The notes: generated from the sequence alone by a model not told the origin. Shown: positions 36,580-45,198, counted from the stretch's first letter. The stretch is 64,000 nucleotides of DNA from Sediminibacillus dalangtanensis (GCF_017792025.1 NZ_CP046956.1:434001-498000); one strand, 5' to 3'. Numbers and translations: made by a program.

Positions 36580-37353
36580 ATGTTATTACAACGAAATCAT
36601 AAAAGAAATCATTGGGTAAATAAGTTAAAGGTTAAAGGGATCTATACGAAACCAAATAGATGGTTACTCCTATTACTCCTATTTCCACTGCTAATACTAT
36701 CAGCCTGTACGAGTGGTCCTGAAAACAGTAAAAAGGATGACGCTACTCCTAACAAAGAAAACACGAAAAGCAGTGGTACTGCTTTTAAGGTTGTCATTGA
36801 TCCTGGACATGGTGGTAAAGATAACGGGGCAACAGGTGCCAGTGGCCGATATGAGAAAAATTTCACTTTAAGCTTGTCCAAAAAGGTGCAAAAGCTGTTG
36901 GAGGACGAGCCAGAAATAGAAGTTTTGATGACAAGAACAGACGATAGTTTTCTTTCCCAAGAAAGTCGATACAGACCGAAATATGCCAACAAGCAAAATG
37001 CGGATGTATTTATATCTATTCATGGGAACATTTTTTCCGATCCCGATGTCTCGGGCACAGAAACGTTTTATTATCATAAACATTCCCGCCAATTGGCCCA
37101 GACCATACAGAAGCATGTGGTAGAAGCCACTGAATTTAGAGATAGAGGAATCAAGAAGGAAGAACTGTTTGTTGTAAAAGATACGGAAATGCCGGCTTCT
37201 TTAATAGAAGTAGGCTATATGACGAATCCTCAAGAAGAGTCCAAAATGTGGACTGACGAATTTCAATCACGTGTTGCCACTTCCATAGTTGAAGGAATTA
37301 AGGAATATAGAGAACAATCAGAGGGACAAGGTAATTTGGAATGGATTTCTTAG
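36580..37353 (+). CDS. N-acetylmuramoyl-L-alanine amidase, lipoprotein
   Basis: Zinc amidase (Amidase_3) that cuts the bond between muramic acid and the stem peptide of peptidoglycan. The 257-residue protein has a long basic leader, a hydrophobic stretch and lipobox LSAC with Cys43, a Ser/Lys-rich linker, then the catalytic domain: H77 in IDPGHGGKDNGA, E92 in YEKNFTLSL, H148 in FISIHGN and the catalytic E210 in LIEVGYMTN. All metal ligands are present. The 40-residue leader before the Cys is unusually long. It lies downstream of the two-component genes and their shared repeat motif. Confidence 0.92.
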   Translation: MLLQRNHKRNHWVNKLKVKGIYTKPNRWLLLLLLFPLLILSACTSGPENSKKDDATPNKENTKSSGTAFKVVIDPGHGGKDNGATGASGRYEKNFTLSLSKKVQKLLEDEPEIEVLMTRTDDSFLSQESRYRPKYANKQNADVFISIHGNIFSDPDVSGTETFYYHKHSRQLAQTIQKHVVEATEFRDRGIKKEELFVVKDTEMPASLIEVGYMTNPQEESKMWTDEFQSRVATSIVEGIKEYREQSEGQGNLEWIS

Positions 37354-37507
37354 CAATATCAAAAGTTTTCGGATGGCCATCCCAATTAAAAGAATGGCTT
37401 TTACTTTTTCGTTTTTATCTTAATTCCATTTCATTTCTATCTCTTCTTTACTCTATTGTATTAATCTTTCAACAAGCATAAAAGCAATATAGAATTGAGG
37501 TCTTGAC

Positions 37508-38323
37508 ATGAAAAAGCTTATACTATTAATTTCCCTTTCCTGTCTGGTTATTCTTTATGCCTTTCCAAGTGAAATAGATCGTAACCAAATGGAATCAAGG
37601 ATAAATAATCTTGCTATTACAGCTCTTAACACAGAGTCGGAACCCGATAATCAAACATCCGAAAAATTGAACCACTCACAAGAAAAGGCTGAAAAGACTG
37701 TCTACTTAACCTTTGATGACGGCCCTACTTCCGCAACCTCGGAAATTTTAGATATATTACATCAATTTAATGCTACAGCGACCTTTTTCATGCTGGAACC
37801 TGCTATGAAGGAATCACCAGAAGTTGTAAAACAGATCGTAGAGAAAGGGCATGCTGTCGGGTTACATGGCGTGACCCATGAAGTCAACCATTTTTATAAA
37901 TCGGAACAAGCTGCCTTGGAAGAAATGACTGCCTCCCAGAAGACACTCCAAGAGATAACAGGTATTCAATCCAATTTGATTCGGACACCTTATGGCAGTG
38001 TTCCGTATTTAACTGAATCATTTCGAGAGGTTTTAGACAATAATGGATTTAAAGTGTGGGATTGGAATGTGGACAGCAGTGATTGGTCTTTATCCGATGA
38101 AGAATATGTAGATAGGGTGATTGGACAAATAGAAAAGCTAGATAATGAAGAAGTGACGCCTATCATTCTGATGCATGATAAACAAAATACAGCAGACCAT
38201 TTGTCTATTCTATTAACCTATTTATCAGAACATAGATTTCAAACAAGGAAAATCGAAGAAGATACAAAATCATATAACTTTAATTGTTACCAACGTTGTT
38301 ACCGACTATCTACACAGAAGTAG
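37508..38323 (+). CDS. Polysaccharide deacetylase (NodB domain), secreted or anchored
   Basis: The 271-residue protein has an N-terminal signal or anchor (KKLILLISLSCLVILYAF) and a NodB domain: VYLTFDDGPTS with D70 and D71, HGVTHEVNHF as zinc ligands, RTPYGSVPYL, VWDWNVDSSDW and IILMHDK. Such enzymes deacetylate peptidoglycan sugars. The last ~18 residues (from about KSYNFNCYQRC) lie in sequence that resembles the start of the recombinase remnant, so the C-terminal tail seems replaced. With the amidase it forms a cell-wall modification pair. Confidence 0.9.
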   Translation: MKKLILLISLSCLVILYAFPSEIDRNQMESRINNLAITALNTESEPDNQTSEKLNHSQEKAEKTVYLTFDDGPTSATSEILDILHQFNATATFFMLEPAMKESPEVVKQIVEKGHAVGLHGVTHEVNHFYKSEQAALEEMTASQKTLQEITGIQSNLIRTPYGSVPYLTESFREVLDNNGFKVWDWNVDSSDWSLSDEEYVDRVIGQIEKLDNEEVTPIILMHDKQNTADHLSILLTYLSEHRFQTRKIEEDTKSYNFNCYQRCYRLSTQK

Positions 38324-38336
38324 GATCTTTATATCA

Positions 38337-39548
38337 ATGTTGGGAACTTTTGCTGAATATGAAAGAACCTTAATAATAGAAAGAGTAGAAGGTGGCATGG
38401 AAAAACGAGCGAAATCAGGTAGGTGGAACGGTGGAGTTATATTAGGGTATGATACAGTTGATAAAAAATTAGTTATTAATGATGATGAAAGCAAGGTTGT
38501 AAATGAAATTTTTGAATTAAGAACAACTAGGCTTGGGTATAAGGCAATAGCAAACTCTTTAAATAGACAAGAAAAAAAGACTAAAAAAAATAATGACTTT
38601 AGCATAAATGCCGTTAAAACAATTTTAGAAAATAGAACTTACATAGGTCAATTAAATTGGGGTTCTTATAGGAAATGGGAAGAGAAAAGAAGGAGTGGAA
38701 AGACTGACCCTATTAGTTCAGAGGGTAAACACGATCCAATCATTGATGTTGAACTTAGGGAAAGAGTCCAAGAAGTTAGTCGTCGCAATAGGGAATCTTC
38801 AAACAACATTAAAAACATAAAAAGTGATTTTCTATTGTCAGGCATCCTAAAATGTCCTGTCTGTGGGGCAGGTACTGTAATGAGTAAATCTCAAAAAAGA
38901 GATAAGACTGGTTATCGTTTATACTACATGTGTCAAAATTACCATACTAAAGGAAGAGAAGTTTGTAGTTCAAACTTAATAAATAAAGAAATGATTGAAG
39001 AAAAGGTATTAAAGACTATAAATGGTCTAGTTTCAAATAATGATATTGTTAATGAAATCTTAGATAAAATAAGTAACGACAAAAATACAGATACATTAGA
39101 ATTACAAAAGCAAATATGGGCTATTAAAAAGGAACTTATTGCAAAACAGAAGGAACAATCTAAAATTGATGCCGATTATTTTAGTAATGATATCACCGCT
39201 AAATCATATGGAAGGTTATCTGAAAAAATTGAAGAGGAAGTTGAAAGGTTACAAGAGGTTAATAATAATTTAGAGGATAAGTATGAGAAAATATTGTTAA
39301 CCTATTCTATCGACGAAAAGATTGTAAAATAGGCTTTATCAAACTTTAACGAATTATTTGTTAATGCAAGTAATGAAGATAAAAAAGCCATAATCAGATC
39401 ACTTATCAAGCGAATTGAAATGGAAGCTAATAGAAAGGATGTAAAACGTATCGTCTTCTGGTTTTTAGAAGACGATGCGTTATCTTACAAAGATGCTTTA
39501 CCAAAAAATGAAATGCGGAGAACCGTATCGGTTTGTAATATAAGGTAA
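38337..39548 (+). pseudogene. Large serine recombinase, N-terminally truncated with amber stop
   Basis: The frame encodes LGTFAEYERTLIIERVEGGM, RWNGGVILGYDT, the recombinase domain, the zinc-ribbon CPVCGAGTVMSKSQ and a C-terminal coiled coil, but the catalytic Ser domain is missing. A piece of it, TEVGSLY, is still readable just upstream in another frame. An in-frame TAG at 39330-39332 cuts the protein; reading continues through ALSNFNELFVNASNEDKK to a typical NEMRRTVS end at 39548. It adjoins the right border of the island, where an integrase is expected. Confidence 0.85.
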
Positions 39549-39585
39549 ACACCACTACATCTTTATTGTCTGCGACTACTATTCA

Positions 39586-39633
39586 ACACATGTGGAGTGT
39601 GTGGCGCAACTCATTTTAAAAGAAGGCAACTAA
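39586..39633 (+). repeat. Displaced copy of the RlmCD-like gene 3' tail (att right)
   Basis: The codons read STHVECVAQLILKEGN and stop, matching the end of the gene at 30487-31896 (VHVECVSQIVLKEA). Both share the exact 12-mer TTTTAAAAGAAG (31865-31876 and 39614-39625), and each leads into a terminator. This is what integration into the 3' end of the methyltransferase gene leaves behind: the native tail pushed to the far side of the element. Divergence at other bases suggests the tail now on the gene is foreign. Confidence 0.65.
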
Positions 39634-39667
39634 CCCTTAGGGTGTTGCCTTCTTTTAAATGAGTTGC
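39606..39667. terminator. Long hairpin terminator at the island border
   Basis: A stem of about 24 bp (GCAACTCATTT... to ...GTTGC) with one bulged base and a 13-nt loop; the inner GAAGGCAAC / GTTGCCTTC part with TTTT is a normal terminator, while the outer part is extra. Confidence 0.75.
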
Positions 39668-39804
39668 AAGGGGAATTAACCTGCTATCCTAGTTAAGGTT
39701 ACTTTTTCTCAACAAGCGAGTGGAGAATTAGAAAGACGTCTATCACTTTCACAACTTTCGGCATTTACACATTGACAAGCCTGTTATTTTTATTCGGTTG
39801 AAGT

Positions 39805-40017
39805 TCATTTATTCTTTTTATGATAAAGAGCAACAAAAACCAACGAAGCAAATTCTATAAACCAAATAATCCATAAAATGAATTGAACTTGCCCAATAGG
39901 AGTACCACTTACTCCGCCGTTTGCAAATTTATATAACCACACAAATTCCCCCCACATAATGATGGCAATTAGTTGGGTAGATAACGTTAAAATGAGCAAA
40001 ATAAGTAATCTTGTCAT
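39805..40017 (-). CDS. Small membrane protein, unknown function
   Basis: The 70-residue product has two hydrophobic segments (LLILLILTLSTQLIAIIMW and FILWIIWFIEFASLVFVALY) and a basic end HKKNK. AAAGGAGG precedes the ATG. It stands alone. No family recognised. Confidence 0.65.
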   Translation of the reverse strand: MTRLLILLILTLSTQLIAIIMWGEFVWLYKFANGGVSGTPIGQVQFILWIIWFIEFASLVFVALYHKKNK

Positions 40018-40100
40018 ATAAAAACCTCCTTTATATATTTCATTAGTGTAGAAGATTTTCTATCAAAATTTCGATATCCCTTCAATTAATAGTGCTATCG

Positions 40101-40712
40101 TTACTTCCCCAAATCGCTCCGTATCTTGAACCTACTGTTCACCGGACTGAACTTCAACATTTCCAATAACTGATCGGCCATATAAGCCGGCGACAGCTTA
40201 AAACCGCCTTCCACCCATTCTATGATCATACCGAAAATCGCATAGGCCTGATAGCTTGCGTGAAGTTCCGGATCAATGTCCGGCCTTGGTTCTATATCAG
40301 TTAAATCATGCAGCGGCAGTTTTTTCAATTCATTAGTGATTCGTTTATGAAATCCAGGCAGAGCATTGGACTGGATAATCAATTGATAAAAGTTTGCATG
40401 GGCGTAAACATGCTCGAAAATTTTCACGGCAGAAGAAGATAGGCTGTTAAATGTGAAGGAATCTGTGTCCTGATAGGGTTGGCGGTAGGAGTCGACAAGG
40501 TCCGAGATGACTTCCTCGATGATTTCTTCCAGCAATTCTTCTTTATATTTATAGTGTTTATAGAACGTTCCCCGGTTATAATCAGCAAGCTCCACGATAT
40601 CCGTGATAGTGATGGCTTTGAAATCGTGATTTTGCATCAAGGTAATCAGTGCGTTTTGCAGCGCTTTTTTCGTTCGTTTGATTCGTTTGTCAATCTTTTG
40701 GTTAGGTGACAA
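40101..40712 (-). CDS. TetR/AcrR family transcriptional regulator
   Basis: The 203-residue protein has the TetR N-terminal helix-turn-helix (ALQNALITLMQNHDF, then ITITDIVELADYNRGTFYKH) and a C-terminal ligand domain. TTG start behind AAAGGAGA. It is divergent from the SDR gene at 40904, and a near-palindrome just after that gene's promoter is the likely operator, so it probably represses the SDR gene. Confidence 0.92.
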   Translation of the reverse strand: MSPNQKIDKRIKRTKKALQNALITLMQNHDFKAITITDIVELADYNRGTFYKHYKYKEELLEEIIEEVISDLVDSYRQPYQDTDSFTFNSLSSSAVKIFEHVYAHANFYQLIIQSNALPGFHKRITNELKKLPLHDLTDIEPRPDIDPELHASYQAYAIFGMIIEWVEGGFKLSPAYMADQLLEMLKFSPVNSRFKIRSDLGK

Positions 40713-40801
40713 TGTGATTCTCCTTTGTGCATTATCTGCAGTTTATTCAACAAAAGGGCTGAATTTGTTACTAAGTGTACATTTGCAGGATGCATTGGTC
40801 A

Positions 40802-40831
40802 TTGTGCTTCTTGCTTCCTTCTCATTATACT
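40802..40831 (+). promoter_or_regulatory. Candidate SigA promoter of the SDR gene
   Basis: TTGTGC and TATACT are 18 nt apart, about 75 nt before the SDR start. Confidence 0.45.
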
Positions 40832-40840
40832 ATAGTTAGG

Positions 40841-40856
40841 TGTTCGTTAATGAACA
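40841..40856. promoter_or_regulatory. Candidate TetR-family operator
   Basis: TGTTCGTTAATGAACA is a near-perfect palindrome placed about 10 nt after the -10 element, where a bound repressor would block transcription. It lies between the divergent TetR and SDR genes. Confidence 0.5.
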
Positions 40857-40903
40857 TCTGTTGAATAAATTTCGTTGTAAGCAATGAAAGGATGGGATAA
40901 AGC

Positions 40904-41665
40904 ATGAAACTGAAAGATAAAGTTGCAATCGTAACAGGAGCAGCGTCAGGGATGGGAAAAGCAATTGCCCAGTTGTATGCTGCGGAAGGTGCGAAAGTGG
41001 TGGTCGCTGACATCAACCTGGATGGAGCAGAAGCTGTAGTGGAGGAAATCATCCGCAATGGCGGAAATGCCAAAGCTGTTTCCGTGAACGTGGTAAAACA
41101 GGAAGACGTAGACAATATGATTGATACCGCGGCGACGGAATTCGGCACCTTGGATATCCTGGTGAACAACGCTGGTATCATGGACGGATTTCAGCCTGTC
41201 GGGGAGATTGAAGATGATCAATGGGATTTCATTTTCGATGTTAATACAAAAGGTGTCATGAGAGCGATGCGCAAAGCGATTCCAATTTTCCTGGAAAAAC
41301 AAGCGGGCGTCATCATCAATACTGCTTCTACCGGAGGGCTTAATGGTGCTCACGCCGGGGCTACTTACGGTGCATCGAAGCATGCGGTGATCGGGCTGAC
41401 GAAGAACACAGGCTTCATGTATGCCGATGAAGGTATCCGTTGTAATACCATTGCTCCTGGTGGAGTAGAAACAAATATCGGTTCCTCCATGAAAAATATC
41501 AATCAATTTGGCTTTGAGCGTACCAAATCTGTCCGTGATGTCATGCCTCGGACCGGCAAGCCGGAAGAAATCGCGAAGGTTGCCCTATTCCTGGCATCGG
41601 ATGAAGCAAGCTTTGTCAATGGAACAGTTGTTACAGCTGATGGCGGATGGACAGCGGCATTTTAA
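40904..41665 (+). CDS. Short-chain dehydrogenase/reductase
   Basis: The 253-residue SDR has the NAD(P) site VTGAASGMGKAIAQLYA, NNAGIMD, the catalytic Ser (NTASTGGL) and the YGASKHAVIGLTK Tyr-Lys pair, and a VNGTVVTADGGWTAAF end. ATG after AAAGGATGGG. Substrate unknown. The divergent TetR gene and the operator suggest induction by a small molecule the enzyme may act on. Confidence 0.92.
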   Translation: MKLKDKVAIVTGAASGMGKAIAQLYAAEGAKVVVADINLDGAEAVVEEIIRNGGNAKAVSVNVVKQEDVDNMIDTAATEFGTLDILVNNAGIMDGFQPVGEIEDDQWDFIFDVNTKGVMRAMRKAIPIFLEKQAGVIINTASTGGLNGAHAGATYGASKHAVIGLTKNTGFMYADEGIRCNTIAPGGVETNIGSSMKNINQFGFERTKSVRDVMPRTGKPEEIAKVALFLASDEASFVNGTVVTADGGWTAAF

Positions 41666-41677
41666 TAAATTCAGACA

Positions 41678-41718
41678 CCCGGAATTGAGGATGAAAGTTC
41701 TCGAGTTCCGGTTTTTTC
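41678..41718 (+). terminator. Terminator after the SDR gene
   Basis: CCGGAA / TTCCGG with an imperfect inner stem, followed by TTTTTT. Confidence 0.7.
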
Positions 41719-41799
41719 ATGCATCCCTTTGATTTACGCTGAAACTTTAAAGAGCTTTAACCGTAAACACTAGTAATACCAAGGCATGGTGGGTTTTCT

Positions 41800-42033
41800 A
41801 TGTGGACTTTATTTCTAGTGCTCATCTGTATTCTGGTTGTCGCAACGGTGGTCATGGTGCCCTTGCAAGTCCGCTACTTAAAGGCTATGAAAGAAGAAAT
41901 GGAACGAAAAAGACTATCCCAGCAGGAGTATTTCGATAAAATACCGGTCCAGGAAGAAATGCTGCATGCAACAGCTCGAGGAATTCCTTTTATCATTCCG
42001 GCCAATTTTATTGCCTGGTTGTGGTTGAAGTAG
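41800..42033 (+). CDS. Small membrane protein, unknown function
   Basis: The 77-residue product begins with one strong membrane segment (WTLFLVLICILVVATVVMV), then a charged helix (KAMKEEMERKRLSQQEYFDK) and a second hydrophobic end (IPFIIPANFIAWLWLK). The ribosome binding site is weak (GGTGGG). The pattern looks like a conserved bacillar small membrane protein, but I cannot name the family. Confidence 0.6.
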   Translation: MWTLFLVLICILVVATVVMVPLQVRYLKAMKEEMERKRLSQQEYFDKIPVQEEMLHATARGIPFIIPANFIAWLWLK

Positions 42034-42069
42034 GAAAAGGAATTATAAACTTGTTAAAAAAATTTTATT

Positions 42070-42768
42070 TTAATCATGACAAACGTACAAACAAGCCCCT
42101 ACCTTAGAAGCGTATTTCTCCGTTAACAGTTGATGATGCATCAACATATCGTTATATGCTTTATCCAGCTTTTCTATATGGTACACTTCTCCAGGTGCAT
42201 CCTTATATGCTGGAACGCGCGCCGAATCCACTTGTTCAAACCCCGCTGAAGCAAGGAAGTTTTTCCATTCCTTTTCCTCTAGCAGTTCAGAAAATCCATA
42301 GAACGCTTTAAATTCTGCTTGTTCATCGGGATCTAAGTGACCAATTTTCGTCATTTCGTTCATCACTAAAGTGCCATTAGGCTTCAGTACTCGCCTGTAT
42401 TCCTTTAAAGCCTTTCGTACCTGGGTGAAAGCTGTCACGGACTCGGACAAGACCAAATCGAAGCTATTCTCTTCGAATGGAAGTTCTTCTATATTTCCTT
42501 TGAAGACCCTTACAGGCGATGGAATTTCGGCGGCACGCCTTCTGGCTTTTTGGATCATTTCTTCATGTTGATCAATGCCGTAAACGGTACATGCGTACTT
42601 TTGGGCAATGTAAGCGATGGTTTGCCCGGTACCACAGCCTGCATCCAGCACGTTCGATTGCTTGTTTAGTTCCAGCGTATTTAACATCCGTTTCGTTTGT
42701 TTGAAGCTTCCGGGATGGGCCCCGTTAATATGGAGTGCTGCCAGCAAATCAGCATAGTTTTTCGTCAC
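42070..42768 (-). CDS. Class I SAM-dependent methyltransferase
   Basis: The 232-residue protein has the methyltransferase motifs VLDAGCGTGQTIAYIA, VYGIDQHEEMI, LPFEENSFDLVLSESV and LKPNGTLVMNEMT. GTG start 10 nt after GGAGG. These features fit the UbiE/ArsM-like small-molecule methyltransferases; the substrate is unknown. It converges on the 41800 gene. Confidence 0.9.
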   Translation of the reverse strand: MTKNYADLLAALHINGAHPGSFKQTKRMLNTLELNKQSNVLDAGCGTGQTIAYIAQKYACTVYGIDQHEEMIQKARRRAAEIPSPVRVFKGNIEELPFEENSFDLVLSESVTAFTQVRKALKEYRRVLKPNGTLVMNEMTKIGHLDPDEQAEFKAFYGFSELLEEKEWKNFLASAGFEQVDSARVPAYKDAPGEVYHIEKLDKAYNDMLMHHQLLTEKYASKVGACLYVCHD

Positions 42769-42955
42769 TTTTCTGCACCTCCAAGCTTTTTAATATCATT
42801 AAGTTATGTTATGCATGCTCGGTAGGTTTGGGAGTGGGGCTTCCCTCACTTTACTTTTGTGAAAGAAAGCCGAACTTGTGTGCTTTCTTTTCCTGCTTTG
42901 AAGGTGGTATAATCTTTTAGGCTATTTATTCATACATCAAAGGAGAGAACACAGA

Positions 42956-43456
42956 TTGAAAAAGTTATTGCTGAGCATTCTAATGATTTCATTGGCTGTA
43001 CTGTTCGCTGCCTGTTCAGATAGCGACGCGGATAAGGCAGACCAAGACACATCAAAAGCAGACGAAGAAACTGCTGACAAAAAAGAAACAGATTCGACTG
43101 ATGTTAAACCAGGCGATATCGAAATAACGGATGAAATAAAAGACATGACCTATTCCACGATGGAAGGGTATGAAGGAGTCAAAGACGCTTATATCGAAGT
43201 TGACGGCGACCAAATCACCATGACCTTGCAGGTGGACGCCAGTTTAAACGAGGACAAGCGCAAAGAACTGGGAGATAACTTCGTGCGAAATCTTTCTTCC
43301 AATGCTTCGTTCTATTACGATGAACTGGAGGGACCAGAGAAAGACAGTTATGGTACCCTGTTTGAAGTATTTGATCTGCAAATCGGAGTGGGGCCTGGGT
43401 CTGAAGATATTCTTCAGGGGGCAAAGGTGACTTCTGGAAAAAGTATTATGTGGTGA
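42956..43456 (+). CDS. Lipoprotein of unknown function
   Basis: The 166-residue product has a lipoprotein signal with lipobox FAAC near residue 20, then an acidic linker of Asp, Lys, Glu and Thr (about 21-55) and a folded domain from about ITDEIKDMTYSTMEGYEGVK. TTG start behind AAAGGAGAG. No family recognised. It is monocistronic with its own terminator. Confidence 0.78.
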   Translation: MKKLLLSILMISLAVLFAACSDSDADKADQDTSKADEETADKKETDSTDVKPGDIEITDEIKDMTYSTMEGYEGVKDAYIEVDGDQITMTLQVDASLNEDKRKELGDNFVRNLSSNASFYYDELEGPEKDSYGTLFEVFDLQIGVGPGSEDILQGAKVTSGKSIMW

Positions 43457-43465
43457 TTGTTACAA

Positions 43466-43505
43466 GAAGAGACCAAATCGTAAAAGGTTTTGGTCTCTTT
43501 TTATA
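43466..43505 (+). terminator. Terminator after the lipoprotein gene
   Basis: AGAGACCAAA / TTTTGGTCTCT stem with an 8- to 10-nt loop, followed by TTTTTAT. Confidence 0.85.
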
Positions 43506-43638
43506 TCTCCTTTTCGTGAAGCGTTCAGTGCTTATCTATCCATCTGACGAAGGGAAATGAATATCCTGTGTTGAATGTATAACTTATACCGGCGTATTAT
43601 CTAACAAAAAATACAAAATCAATAATCGGAGGAATTTT

Positions 43639-43854
43639 TTGGGCAAACACAGAGAAACACCAGAAGACAGAGGAGCACGACATCGGTAGGAAGAAATGAA
43701 AAACAATGCAACGGGCAATTTGCATGATGCTTATCATCGCTCGCAAAGTGGAAGTCTTGTGGACTTGGTAGAGGGATTGGGATGGAAAGGAACAGGAATC
43801 CTCATTGTTGTCTTCATCTTGGGATTTCTTCTCTATGCCGTCTGGTTTCATTAA
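43639..43854 (+). pseudogene. DUF6366 family small membrane protein with in-frame amber codon
   Basis: A TTG start after GGAGGA opens GKHRETPEDRGARHR, then TAG at 43687-43689 falls where the family usually has Gln (…LRQEELK). The frame goes on as EEMKNNATGNLHDAYHRSQS, SLVDLVEGLGWKGTGILIVV and a membrane segment to TAA at 43854. Re-initiation at ATG 43696, three nt after AGGAAG, could still give a 52-residue protein. A minus-strand frame at 43597-43851 is a shadow. Confidence 0.75.
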
Positions 43855-43908
43855 CCAAAAAATCCCCTCGGCAAAATTAAGTTACAGGGATAAACGGAGG
43901 AGGGTACG

Positions 43909-44274
43909 ATGATTTATCGAAGAAAAACCTATCACATTGACCCAATTATCAAAGAAGAATTTAACGAGCATTTCAACAAGACACTTTTGCCTACCCAGCT
44001 CAAATATGGTGCTAGACTAGTCGGCAGATGGATGACCAAAGCAAACAATGTGACCATCGAGATTTTTGCTATGTGGGAATATCAAAGTTATGAGGAATAC
44101 GAAAAAATTGAAAGCAAGATTAGGGCTGATAAAGGACGCGTAAACCGGGTAGAGGGTTGGTTTGAAAAAATGGGAGGTCGAGAAAAGCTTAAAGCGGTAT
44201 TTTTCAAAATCGACCAGGACTTTTTGGAATCGACTGTACCACGAGATAAAACAATCATGGCAAAAAAACCTTAA
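43909..44274 (+). CDS. NIPSNAP family protein
   Basis: The 121-residue protein starts MIYRRKTYHIDPIIKEEFNE and continues LLPTQLKYGARLVGRWMT and IFAMWEYQSYEEYEKIESKI, the pattern of NIPSNAP proteins of Bacillus, a dimeric ferredoxin-like fold of unknown function. GGAGGAGGG precedes the ATG. Monocistronic. Confidence 0.85.
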   Translation: MIYRRKTYHIDPIIKEEFNEHFNKTLLPTQLKYGARLVGRWMTKANNVTIEIFAMWEYQSYEEYEKIESKIRADKGRVNRVEGWFEKMGGREKLKAVFFKIDQDFLESTVPRDKTIMAKKP

Positions 44275-44312
44275 GCAACAGTTCGCTTCTAGTTAATACT
44301 ATAGGAGTTTTG

Positions 44313-44348
44313 GAGAGGATTCTTTTCACGAAAGAATGCTCTTTCTTT
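44313..44348 (+). terminator. Terminator after the NIPSNAP gene
   Basis: AGAG-G-ATTCTTT pairs with AAAGAAT-G-CTCT around a short loop, followed by TTCTTTAT. Confidence 0.65.
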
Positions 44349-44465
44349 ATGTCTGTGAAATGTAAATAAAGATAAAAACATGGCTCAAATCATTAATTAT
44401 TTATTGTAAATCGATAAATAACATGATACTATTCAGATGAATACTAATCAGGTGAGGTGCTCTTT

Positions 44466-44948
44466 ATGAAACGTGGAACAACACTCTTTTTGCGTATCGC
44501 TGTAATCCTTATCGGCATTCCGATATTGGCACTATGCATTTTTGTCGTCCCGGAAATAGGGAATTTCACAGCGGAATTATATCCGGAGATGTCTTATCTA
44601 AAATATCTTGTCTGGATCGATTTATATGCAACAGCAATTCCTTTTTACTTTGCGCTATATCAAGCATTTAAGCTCTTAAGCTATATCGACAAGAACAAAG
44701 CCTTCTCGGAACTGTCCGTGAAAGCATTAAAAAAGATAATGTATAGTGCTCTCACAATCAGTGCTTTTTACGTAGTGGGCATGCCCCTCTTCTATCTTAT
44801 GGCGGAGGCAGATGATGCCCCTGGAATCATTCTCATTGGAATGCTCGTTATTTTTGCTGCACTTGTTATTGCAGTGTTTGCTGCTGTTCTGCAGAGGCTT
44901 TTACAGGAAGCGATTCATATAAAATCGGAAAACGATTTAACGGTCTGA
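44466..44948 (+). CDS. DUF2975 family membrane protein
   Basis: The 160-residue protein has four membrane segments and the family layout (FLRIAVILIGIPILALCIFV, YATAIPFYFALYQAFKLLSY, a short NKAFSELSVKALKKI loop, and two late segments). DUF2975 genes are usually followed by a small Cro-type regulator, as here at 44959. AGGTGAGGTG precedes ATG 44466; GTG 44457 overlaps that site. Function unknown; the pair is thought to act together. Confidence 0.85.
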   Translation: MKRGTTLFLRIAVILIGIPILALCIFVVPEIGNFTAELYPEMSYLKYLVWIDLYATAIPFYFALYQAFKLLSYIDKNKAFSELSVKALKKIMYSALTISAFYVVGMPLFYLMAEADDAPGIILIGMLVIFAALVIAVFAAVLQRLLQEAIHIKSENDLTV

Positions 44949-44958
44949 GGTGAATAGA

Positions 44959-45180
44959 ATGGCAATTATAATCAATGTGGATGTCATGCTGGCGAAAAGG
45001 AAAATGAGCGTTACCGAACTTTCGGAGAGAGTCGGGATTACGATGGCGAACCTTTCGATATTGAAGAATGGAAAGGCGAAGGCGATCCGGTTATCGACTT
45101 TGGATGCCATTTGTAAGGCTTTGGATTGTCAACCTGGAGATATATTGGAATACCGGGTCGATGAAGACACCGAGGAATAG
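44959..45180 (+). CDS. Cro/C1-type helix-turn-helix regulator (YozG-like)
   Basis: The 73-residue protein is a single HTH domain: VDVMLAKRKMSVTELSERVG, ITMANLSILKNGKAKAIRLS, ALDCQPGDILEYR. GAGGTG lies before ATG 44959; the GTG at 44950 is part of that site. It starts 10 nt after the DUF2975 gene and is co-transcribed with it and probably with the DUF817 gene. Confidence 0.92.
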   Translation: MAIIINVDVMLAKRKMSVTELSERVGITMANLSILKNGKAKAIRLSTLDAICKALDCQPGDILEYRVDEDTEE

Positions 45181-45198
45181 GAGGAGGGAGGAATTGGG

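Noticed and set aside
43597..43851. 84-codon minus-strand frame
   Set aside because: It opposes the DUF6366 gene, whose plus-strand family pattern is clear on both sides of the amber codon.
32232..43854. Recoding of TAG as an amino acid in this organism
   Set aside because: All core genes here end normally and the TAG codons occur in mobile or small dispensable genes, so decay is the simpler reading; kept only as a low-level finding.
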